This document shows positions 52,890 through 60,423 of a DNA stretch of 64,000 nucleotides, one piece after another. This DNA is from Mycobacterium paraense. GTDB lineage: Bacteria; Actinomycetota; Actinomycetes; Mycobacteriales; Mycobacteriaceae. Every line of letters begins with the position of its first letter. The first letter of the stretch is position 1. The DNA lies in contig NZ_LQPM01000014.1 in assembly GCF_002101815.1 (NCBI RefSeq), positions 38,120-102,119 of the forward strand, given 5' to 3'. Under the pieces are notes generated by a model. The model ran no database searches, had not been told where the DNA came from, and saw nothing but the letters and a program-made list of their open reading frames with translations. The position numbers and the translations under genes were made by a program.

Positions 52890-52969
52890 ATGCGGCATTC
52901 ACGGGCTTTAAGCGGAATGTACAAATCGACCGGACCGATTCCGGAAATGGCAGCGGCAGGAGAGATTTC

Positions 52970-54175
52970 GTGACGACGAGCACCGACAGCGACGTCCATT
53001 TCGACCCGTACGACGTCGACCTGATCGCCGACCCGTATCCGATGTTCGCCCGCCTGCGCGACGAGGCGCCGCTCTACTACAACGCCGAATACGACTTCTA
53101 CGCGTTGAGCCGGTACGCCGATGTCACCAAGGCGCTCGTCGACCACGCCACCTTCAGCTCCGCGCGGGGCGCCATCCTCGAGCTCATCAAGGCCAACCTC
53201 GAAATCCCCTCGGGGATGCTGATCTTCGAGGACCCGCCGATCCACGACGTTCATCGCAAGCTGTTGTCACGCATGTTCACGCCACGGCGGATCGCGGCGC
53301 TCGAGCCCATGATCCGCGAGTTCTGCGCTCAGCTGCTGGATCCCCTGGTGGGGTCGGGGCGATTCGATTTCGTCACCGACCTGGGCGCGCAGATGCCGAT
53401 GAAGGTCATCAGCTCGCTGCTGGGCATCCCCGACGACGACCAGGAGTACATCCGCGACCGCGGCAACGCCCAGCTCCGCACCGAGGCCGGCAAGCCCATG
53501 AGCGCGGCCCAGCACGGCCTGTCGGTGGGCGAGCAATTCGAGGCCTACATCGACTGGCGCGCCGACCATCCGTCCGACGACATCATGACCGAATTGCTCA
53601 ACGTCGAATTCGTCGACGAAACCGGCACCACGCGGCGGCTGACCCGGGAGGAGATACTGGTCTACCTCAACGTGGTCGCCGGCGCGGGCAACGAGACGAC
53701 CACGCGGCTGATCGGTTGGGCCGGAAAGGTTCTCGCCGAACACCCGGGCCAGCGTCGCGACCTCGCCGAAAACCCGCAACTCATCCCGCAGGCCATCGAG
53801 GAGTTGTTGCGTTACGAGCCGCCCGCGCCGCACGTCTCGCGGTACGTGACCCGCGACGTCAGCCTGCACGACCGGACTGTGCCCGAAGGCAGCGTGCTGA
53901 TGATGCTGATCGGGTCGGCATGTCGCGACGAGCGCCAATTCGGCCCCGACGCCGCGGAATTCAACATCCATCGGTCGGCCCGCCCGCACCTGACCTTCAG
54001 CGTCGGCACCCACTTCTGCCTGGGTTCGGCGCTGGCGCGGCTGGAAGGCCGCGTGGCCCTGGAGGAGATCCTGAAAAGGTTCCCCGAGTGGGAGATCGAC
54101 CTGACCAAGGCGCAGCTCAGCCCGACCTCGACGGTGCGGGGCTGGGAGTCGATGCCGGCCGTGGTGCCGCGATGA
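52970..54175 (+). CDS. Cytochrome P450
   Basis: 401 residues, a soluble class I bacterial P450. The I-helix oxygen-binding motif is VAGAGNETTT (237-245), the ExxR pair is Glu278-Arg281 (EELLRYEPP) and the heme ligand is Cys350 in FSVGTHFCLGSALARLE. It needs a ferredoxin and reductase, neither encoded nearby. GGCAGGAGAGATTT gives a strong ribosome site for the GTG start. First gene of a six-gene operon; its stop overlaps the next start. Family number cannot be assigned by eye. Confidence 0.95.
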   Translation: MTTSTDSDVHFDPYDVDLIADPYPMFARLRDEAPLYYNAEYDFYALSRYADVTKALVDHATFSSARGAILELIKANLEIPSGMLIFEDPPIHDVHRKLLSRMFTPRRIAALEPMIREFCAQLLDPLVGSGRFDFVTDLGAQMPMKVISSLLGIPDDDQEYIRDRGNAQLRTEAGKPMSAAQHGLSVGEQFEAYIDWRADHPSDDIMTELLNVEFVDETGTTRRLTREEILVYLNVVAGAGNETTTRLIGWAGKVLAEHPGQRRDLAENPQLIPQAIEELLRYEPPAPHVSRYVTRDVSLHDRTVPEGSVLMMLIGSACRDERQFGPDAAEFNIHRSARPHLTFSVGTHFCLGSALARLEGRVALEEILKRFPEWEIDLTKAQLSPTSTVRGWESMPAVVPR

Positions 54176-55008
54176 CCGGGCGCGTGGCGGGCAAGGTGGC
54201 GTTCATCAGCGGCGCGGCCCGGGGCCAGGGCCGCAGCCACGCGGTGCGCCTGGCGCAGGAGGGCGCCGACATCATCGCCGTCGACGTGTGCGGCCCCATC
54301 GACAACCTGGCGTATCCGCACTCCACGCCTGACGACCTCGCCGAAACCGCCGATCTGGTGAAGGCGCAGAATCGCCGCATCGTGACCGCGCAGGTCGACG
54401 TGCGCGATTACGACGCGCTCAAGGCCGCGGTGGACGGCGGGGTGGAGCAGCTCGGCCGACTCGACATCATCGTCGCGAACGCCGGCATCGGCACCTTCGG
54501 CAACAAGCTGCACAAGATCGGCGAGAAGGTCTGGCAGGACATGATCGACGTCAACCTCTCCGGCGTCTGGCACACGGTGAAAGCCGGTGTGCCGCACATC
54601 ATCGCGGGCGGACGCGGCGGCTCCATCGTGCTGACCGGCTCGGTCGGGTCGCACAAGGCCATGGCCTACACCGGGCATTACATCGCCGCCAAGCACGGCG
54701 TGATCGGCCTGATGCGCGCCTTCGCCGTCGAGCTGGGCCAGCACATGATCCGGGTGAACTCGGTGCACCCCAGCCAGGTCAACACGCCGATGACGATGAA
54801 CGACGTGACGTTTCGGCTGTTTCGGCCGGACCTGGAGAATCCCGGACCCGACGATTTCGCGCCGTTCTCGCAGATGACGCACACGTTGCCGGTGCCCTGG
54901 GTGGAGGCCGCGGACATCAGCAACGCCGTCCTGTTCCTCGCCTCCGACGAATCTCGTTATGTCACCGGTGTTTCGCTGCCCGTCGACGCGGGCGCATTGC
55001 TCAAATAG
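54172..55008 (+). CDS. SDR oxidoreductase, mycofactocin-coupled type
   Basis: 278 residues. GKVAFISGAARGQGRSHAVRLAQEGADIIAVDVCGPIDNLAYPHSTPDDLAETADLV is the standard opening of mycofactocin-coupled SDRs; IIVANAGIGTFG, HYIAAKHGVIG (Tyr-Lys) and SVHPSQVNTPM follow, and VPWVEAADISNAVLFLASDESRYVTGV closes. With the P450 it would oxidise the new hydroxyl group. ATGA overlap with the P450. It closely resembles the SDR at 6393. Confidence 0.92.
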   Translation: MTGRVAGKVAFISGAARGQGRSHAVRLAQEGADIIAVDVCGPIDNLAYPHSTPDDLAETADLVKAQNRRIVTAQVDVRDYDALKAAVDGGVEQLGRLDIIVANAGIGTFGNKLHKIGEKVWQDMIDVNLSGVWHTVKAGVPHIIAGGRGGSIVLTGSVGSHKAMAYTGHYIAAKHGVIGLMRAFAVELGQHMIRVNSVHPSQVNTPMTMNDVTFRLFRPDLENPGPDDFAPFSQMTHTLPVPWVEAADISNAVLFLASDESRYVTGVSLPVDAGALLK

Positions 55009-55039
55009 CACTCAAATAGCAGAAGTGGAGAAAGACCTC

Positions 55040-56008
55040 ATGCCCGAATACGACTACGAAGAGCTGAAGAAGGAAGCCGAGCAGTACATCAGGTTCGAGA
55101 AGGACAAGAAGAACCGGATCGCCTACATCACCTTCGACCGTCCCGACGCGCAGAACGCCACCACCCTGGGGATGCGGCAGAACTACGCCGACCTGATCCA
55201 CAAGTGCAACGTCGACGACGACGTCAAGGTGGTGGTGATCCGCGGCGAGGGCGAGGATTTCGGCAGCGGCGGGGACCTGCCCGAACAGCGGCCGATGCTG
55301 GAGAACCCCGGCCTGCCGCTGCATCACGAGCTCGCGATCAACGACGACGACGTCAAGTACCCGCCGGGCGGCTCGTATCGGTACCTGTCCACCGTCACGG
55401 ACTTTTACGCGAAGGCCCGCGCCGGCAACCGCCCACTGCAGGAGCTGCGCAAGATCAGCATCATCGAGGCCAAGGGCTACTGCTACGGGTGGCACTTCTA
55501 CCAGGCGGGCGACGCCGACCTGGTGATCTCCTCCGACGACGCGCTTTTCGGGCACCCGGCCTTCCGCTACGTGGGCTGGGGACCTCGGCTGTGGTGGTGG
55601 GCCGAGACGATGGGCCTGCGGAAGTTCTCCGAAATGCTGTTCACCGGGCGGCCGTTCAGCGCCAAGGAGATGTACGACTGCGGCTTCGTCAACAGCGTGG
55701 TGCCCCGCGAAAAGCTGGAGGAGGAGACGCTGAAGTACGCGATGGCCTGTTCACGCTCCCGCCCGACGGACACGGTCGCGGTCCAGAAGACGTTCCTGGA
55801 GCTCTACAAACAGCACAAGGGCGAATACTTCGGCAGCCTGCTCACCGGGATGGTCGAGGGCATGCTGCCGCTGATCCAAAACGACGCGCAGGAGGTCGAT
55901 CTCACCGAGGGCACCTTCGAGAAGGGCCTCAACAACGTGGTCAAGGACAACGACCTGAACTTCCCGCCGGAATGGCGCCTCAGCCGTTCGGGCCGAAAGA
56001 AGCCCTGA
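55040..56008 (+). CDS. Crotonase-fold protein (enoyl-CoA hydratase/isomerase family) lacking the usual catalytic Glu residues
   Basis: 322 residues, longer than a plain enoyl-CoA hydratase. IAYITFDRPDAQNATTLGM and VVVIRGEGEDFGSGGDLPE form the first oxyanion half; IIEAKGYCYGWHFYQAGDADLVISSDDALFGHPAFRYVGWGP the second. Where hydratases have Glu in the GGGxELA and FGxPE segments, this protein has YGWHFYQA and FGHPAF, so neither Glu is present. Another crotonase reaction (isomerisation, thioester or C-C hydrolysis) is more likely. GTGGAGAAAG precedes the ATG. Confidence 0.85.
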   Translation: MPEYDYEELKKEAEQYIRFEKDKKNRIAYITFDRPDAQNATTLGMRQNYADLIHKCNVDDDVKVVVIRGEGEDFGSGGDLPEQRPMLENPGLPLHHELAINDDDVKYPPGGSYRYLSTVTDFYAKARAGNRPLQELRKISIIEAKGYCYGWHFYQAGDADLVISSDDALFGHPAFRYVGWGPRLWWWAETMGLRKFSEMLFTGRPFSAKEMYDCGFVNSVVPREKLEEETLKYAMACSRSRPTDTVAVQKTFLELYKQHKGEYFGSLLTGMVEGMLPLIQNDAQEVDLTEGTFEKGLNNVVKDNDLNFPPEWRLSRSGRKKP

Positions 56009-56027
56009 TCGCTTTGAGAGGGCGCCC

Positions 56028-58370
56028 ATGCCGGCACTGAGGGGCATCCGGGTCGTCGAGTTGGCCGAAACCGTCGCGGGGGAGTACTGCGGCAAGCTGC
56101 TGGCCGATTTCGGCGCCGAGGTGATCAAGGTCGAGTCCGCGGAACGCGGCAGCCCCACCCGCGCCATGGCGCCTATCCTCGCCGACGGGTGCGAGGGCAG
56201 CGCGCTGTTCGCCTACCTCAACACGAACAAACGCTCCGTCGTGCTGGACGATGCCGATCGCCTGCACGACCTGATCGGCACCGCGGACGCGGTGATCGAG
56301 GACCGCACGGCGGGCTGGTCCGAACGGCAGATGGCGGCGGTGGTCTGCTCGATCACGCCGTTCGGCCGGGACGCGCCCGCGGAGTTCGACAATGCCAAGA
56401 GCATCAACGTGTTCCACGCCAGCGGCTGGGGGTACCACACGCCCAGCCACGCCGATCCCGACAGGCCGCCGCTGCAGGGGCCGGGCCGGTTCCTGGTCGA
56501 CTACGAGGCGGGACTCGACGCGGCCCTGTGTGTCGCGGCGGCGCTGTTCCGGCGCCTGCACACCGGCGAGGGCGAATTCATCGACGTGTCACAGCAGGCC
56601 GTGCTGGCCTCCCGTGCCGACTGCATCCTGGGGCGGTTCCTCACCGGCGAGGTTCCCGCCGAGGGGCATCGCGGCGATTACGATCAGGCGGGCCCGGCGG
56701 CGTTTTTCGCCTGCGCCGACGGGTTCGTCTATCTCTACATGACCAGCCGCGCCCACTGGCGCGGCGTGCGGGAACTCATGGGGCATCCCGACTGGCTGAC
56801 CGCATTCGACGACGACTGGCTCGAGTTCTCCGTCACGGCGGAAAAGGTCGCCACGTTCCGGCGGGGATTCGCCGCGTGGGTCCAAGGCTTGGACAAGGAG
56901 TCCGCCGCCGACCGGGCGCAGCGGCTGGGGGTGCCGCTGGTCCCCGTCAACGATGCCGCCGACCTGCATCACTTGCCGCAGTACCGCCACCGCCGCTTCT
57001 TCCAGCGCGTGCACCATCCGGTGCTGGGGGATGCGGCATACCCCACCGTGCCGTACGCGCTCAGCGCGTCGCCGGCCCGAATCGCCTCCGCCGCACCCGC
57101 TCTCGGCCAGCACAGCGCCTCGATCCTGGGCGGGGCCCAGGGGCCGCGCACACCGCCGTCGGTCAAGGAGCCGCAACTCAAGCCGCCCAAGAACCCGCGC
57201 GGCGGCCCGCTGGAGGGCGTGCGCGTCGTCGAGCTCACCAAGGTGTGGGCCGGCCCGTACGCGGGCAAGCTGCTGGCGATGCTGGGCGCAGAAGTGATCA
57301 AGGTCGAGACGGCGACCGCACCGGAGGAGATGCGGGCCTACGGCGGCACCGACATCAACCACGCCCCCTACTTCCTCAGCATCAACCCCGAAATCCTCAG
57401 CGTGGACCTCGATATCAAGTCCGCCGAAGGCATGGCGCGGCTGCGCGAGCTGATCGCCCGCAGCGACATCGTCATCAACAACTTGCGACCGGGCGCCATG
57501 GAGCGCCAGGGCTTGGGCTATGAACAACTGGCGGCCATCAAGCCGGACATCATCTCGGTGTCGATCAAGATGTGGGGCAACGACGGACCGCTCGGCCATC
57601 AAACCGGCTATGCGCCCTGCTTCGCCGCGCTGGCCGGGCTCGCCTCGCTGGTCGGCTACCCGGGCGGCCCACCGCTCGGGACCAGCATGCGCTATGGGGA
57701 TTCCACGGTCGGCGCGGCCGCCGCGTACGCCGCCGTGGTGGCGCTGCTGCATCGGGAGCTCAGCGGCGAGGGCCAGTTCGTCGACGTGTCGGCGGTGGAG
57801 ACCCTGTCGTCGATGATCGGCGACTGCCTGCTGGAGCAAAGCCTCACCGGAAAACGCCTGGGCCCCAACGGCAACGGGCACGCCGACCTGTGCCCGCACG
57901 GGTGCTATCCCTGCGCGGACGATTCCTGGGTCACGGTGGCCGTGGCTGACGACGCCGAATGGCGCGCCCTGTGCACCGCGCTCGGCGCCGCGGCGCTTGG
58001 CGACGAAGCAAGGTACGCCACCGCGCAGGGGCGACACCGTCACTCCGTCGCGCTCGACGCCGAGCTGGCGCGGCTCACCCGCAGCCACGACGCCGAGGAA
58101 CTCGCGCGCCTGCTGCGTGCGGCGGGAGTGTCGGCGGGCAAGAGCGCCACCGCGGCGGACGCGATTGCCGATCAACGGTTGTGGGACCGCGGGTTGTATC
58201 GCTTCGTCTCCGATCATCGGGAGGGCCAGCGCCCGATACTGGGGCCGTCGTGGCGGATGGCGCGCGCCCCGGCGCGGATCGAGCGCGGCGCCCCGGACCT
58301 GGGTGAGGACACTGAGTACGTGCTGCGGGAGATCCTGGGCACCGGGACACCGGCGGGAGGCCAATCATGA
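56028..58370 (+). CDS. Double-domain CaiB/BaiF-type class III CoA-transferase
   Basis: 780 residues containing two complete CoA-transferase III domains in tandem: residues 1-375 and about 390-780, each opening with VRVVEL ... GKLLAxxGAEVIKVE. The catalytic Asp is retained in both, Asp158 in FLVDYEAG and Asp558 in RYGDSTVG. Usual members are about 400 residues and form interlinked dimers, so this fusion may be an internal dimer. It should move CoA between carboxylic acids. It stands 19 bases after the crotonase gene and overlaps the next SDR as ATGA. Confidence 0.93.
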   Translation: MPALRGIRVVELAETVAGEYCGKLLADFGAEVIKVESAERGSPTRAMAPILADGCEGSALFAYLNTNKRSVVLDDADRLHDLIGTADAVIEDRTAGWSERQMAAVVCSITPFGRDAPAEFDNAKSINVFHASGWGYHTPSHADPDRPPLQGPGRFLVDYEAGLDAALCVAAALFRRLHTGEGEFIDVSQQAVLASRADCILGRFLTGEVPAEGHRGDYDQAGPAAFFACADGFVYLYMTSRAHWRGVRELMGHPDWLTAFDDDWLEFSVTAEKVATFRRGFAAWVQGLDKESAADRAQRLGVPLVPVNDAADLHHLPQYRHRRFFQRVHHPVLGDAAYPTVPYALSASPARIASAAPALGQHSASILGGAQGPRTPPSVKEPQLKPPKNPRGGPLEGVRVVELTKVWAGPYAGKLLAMLGAEVIKVETATAPEEMRAYGGTDINHAPYFLSINPEILSVDLDIKSAEGMARLRELIARSDIVINNLRPGAMERQGLGYEQLAAIKPDIISVSIKMWGNDGPLGHQTGYAPCFAALAGLASLVGYPGGPPLGTSMRYGDSTVGAAAAYAAVVALLHRELSGEGQFVDVSAVETLSSMIGDCLLEQSLTGKRLGPNGNGHADLCPHGCYPCADDSWVTVAVADDAEWRALCTALGAAALGDEARYATAQGRHRHSVALDAELARLTRSHDAEELARLLRAAGVSAGKSATAADAIADQRLWDRGLYRFVSDHREGQRPILGPSWRMARAPARIERGAPDLGEDTEYVLREILGTGTPAGGQS

Positions 58371-59131
58371 CGGCGACACTGGCGGGCACGGCGGCGTTGG
58401 TGACCGGCGCCAGCAGCGGCATCGGAGCGGCGGCGGCGAAAGCGCTGGCCGCCGAAGGCGCCGCGGTGGCCCTGCTGGCGCGCCGCGCCGACCGGCTCGC
58501 CGACCTGAAAAGCGAGATCGAATCCGCCGGGGGCACAGCGCTGGTGGTGACCGCCGATGTCACCGACGCCGCGCAGGTGTCGGCGGCGCTGCAACGAGCC
58601 GTCGCCGAGCTGGGCCGGCTTGACACCGTGGTGAACAACGCCGGGCTGATGCGCTCCGGGCCCGCGGCCGAGGCCGACCTGCAGGACTGGGATGACATGG
58701 TCGCGGTCAACGTGCGCGGCGTCCTGTATGTCGCCCGGGCGGCGCTCCCACACCTGATCGAGGCGGCCGCCAGCTCGCCGCGCGGCGTCGCCGACCTGGT
58801 CACGATCGGATCCACGGGCGGCTGGGTGGCGCGACCGAACACCGCGGTGTATTCGCTGACGAAGTTCGGCGTGAATGCGTTCAGCGAGGGCATCCGCCAG
58901 GAGATGCTCGGGAAGCGGGTCCGCGTCGGGATCGTCAGCCCCGGCACCGTCGACACCGAAATCTTCGCGCATCTGGCGGAACCGGCGCGCGCGGCCGTCG
59001 AGCGGCAGACCGCCGGCATGGTCAAGCTGCGTCCGGAGGACATCGCCGACGCGGTGCTCTACATGGTGACGCGAGATCGCCGGGTGGCCGTCAACCACAT
59101 GCTGGTGCGAGCGGCCGAGCAGACGTGGTGA
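58367..59131 (+). CDS. SDR-family oxidoreductase
   Basis: 254 residues: AALVTGASSGIGAAAAKALAAEGAAVALLARRADRL (NADP-type Arg pair), DTVVNNAGLMRSGP, VTIGSTGGWVARPNTAVYSLTKFGV (Ser-Tyr-Lys) and VGIVSPGTVDTEIF. It belongs to the classical group rather than to the mycofactocin type, and resembles the SDR at 32422. It lies in the P450 operon between the CoA-transferase and the phosphotransferase with overlaps on both sides. Confidence 0.9.
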   Translation: MTATLAGTAALVTGASSGIGAAAAKALAAEGAAVALLARRADRLADLKSEIESAGGTALVVTADVTDAAQVSAALQRAVAELGRLDTVVNNAGLMRSGPAAEADLQDWDDMVAVNVRGVLYVARAALPHLIEAAASSPRGVADLVTIGSTGGWVARPNTAVYSLTKFGVNAFSEGIRQEMLGKRVRVGIVSPGTVDTEIFAHLAEPARAAVERQTAGMVKLRPEDIADAVLYMVTRDRRVAVNHMLVRAAEQTW

Positions 59132-60423
59132 TCGGCGACCAGTTCGGCCTTGCTATCCCGGCCGGCCCGGCGGCGTTACGCAGCGGCGGGGTACGGTTTC
59201 TCACCGAGGCGTTTCGGGCGTCCGGTGTGCTCGCCGCCGATAACGCCGTCACGAGCGTCACCGGGTTCCGCGAGGTCGGCGGCGGCAGCACCGGACGCAA
59301 AGTCGTCCTGTCGGTGGAATACGACAGGCCGCAGCCCGGCCTGCACGCCGACTTGTTCGTCAAGTTCTCCCGCGATCTCGACGATCCGATCCGCGATAGG
59401 GGAAGGACCCAGATGGAGCCGGAGGTTCGATTCGCGGCGCTGTCGCGGGTGCCCGGCTTTCCCATCGCCGTACCGGCCGTGCAATTCGCCGACTACCATC
59501 GCCCGAGCGGAACCGGCATCCTGATCACCGAGCTAATACCGTTCGGCCGCAACGGGATAGAGCCGCAATACCACAAATGCCTCGACTACGAGCTGCCCGA
59601 TCCCGTCGAGCACTACCGTGCGCTGCTGACCGCGCTGGGTCGCCTCGCCGGCAGCTACGGATCGGCGACGCTGCCGCGCCGGCTGGCCGCGCACTTCCCG
59701 CTCAACGTGCAGGGCGCCACCGTCGGAGAACGAGCACCGCATGACGCCGAGAGGGTGAACCGGCGCCTGGCCCAACTTGCCGACTTCGTCGAAGCTAGGC
59801 CCGGGCTGGTACCCGCCAACGTCCGCTCGCGAGAGTTCTTGGGCCGCTTACGCGAAGACGTGTCGCGGGTCGTACGCCACGAGCACGCGGTGATGCGCCA
59901 GCTGGCCGCCGACTCCGATTACGTCGCCCTGTGCCACTGGAACGCCAACATCGACAACGCGTGGTTTTGGCGCGATGCCGGCGGAGCCCTGCGCTGCGGC
60001 CTGCTGGACTGGGGATGCGTCGGACAGCTGAACATGGGCATGGCCCTGTGGGGAGCCATGTCGGGCGCCGAAACCGACTTGTGGGACGGGCATTTCGGCG
60101 AATTGGTAGCGCTGTTCATCGCGGAAGTGCAGCATTGCGGCGGGCCGCGACTCGATCCCGGCCGCTTGCGCCGCCATACTCTGCTCTATGCGGCGGTCAT
60201 GGGCGTCGCCTGGTTGCTGGACGTGCCGGCGTTGATACACAAGCGATTCGGCGCCGCCGCGCCCGCAAGCCGCACCGATCCGCGGATCAGGAACCACGAA
60301 AGCCTGCGTGCGCCGCTGCAGATGATGTCCAACCTGCTGAACCTCTGGGAACGGCACGGCGTCGGCGACCTGCTCGACGCGGCCCTGGCCGAGGAGGACT
60401 CCGTCAGCCCGCCGGCAGCTTGA
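59128..60423 (+). CDS. Aminoglycoside-phosphotransferase-like (kinase-fold) protein with altered catalytic loop
   Basis: 431 residues with a kinase-like small lobe (DLFVKFSRDLDDPIRD; TGILITELIPFG) and a large lobe whose loop reads CHWNANIDNAWFW. The family motif HGDxxxxN is H270-W271-N272 ... N277 here: the catalytic Asp is Asn. The metal-binding DxD-type LLDWGCVG with Asp294 is intact. It may be a weak or inactive kinase, or act differently. GTG at 59128 overlaps the preceding stop as GTGA; a GTG one codon earlier is also open. It ends 20 bases inside the convergent NHL-protein gene. Confidence 0.82.
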   Translation: MIGDQFGLAIPAGPAALRSGGVRFLTEAFRASGVLAADNAVTSVTGFREVGGGSTGRKVVLSVEYDRPQPGLHADLFVKFSRDLDDPIRDRGRTQMEPEVRFAALSRVPGFPIAVPAVQFADYHRPSGTGILITELIPFGRNGIEPQYHKCLDYELPDPVEHYRALLTALGRLAGSYGSATLPRRLAAHFPLNVQGATVGERAPHDAERVNRRLAQLADFVEARPGLVPANVRSREFLGRLREDVSRVVRHEHAVMRQLAADSDYVALCHWNANIDNAWFWRDAGGALRCGLLDWGCVGQLNMGMALWGAMSGAETDLWDGHFGELVALFIAEVQHCGGPRLDPGRLRRHTLLYAAVMGVAWLLDVPALIHKRFGAAAPASRTDPRIRNHESLRAPLQMMSNLLNLWERHGVGDLLDAALAEEDSVSPPAA

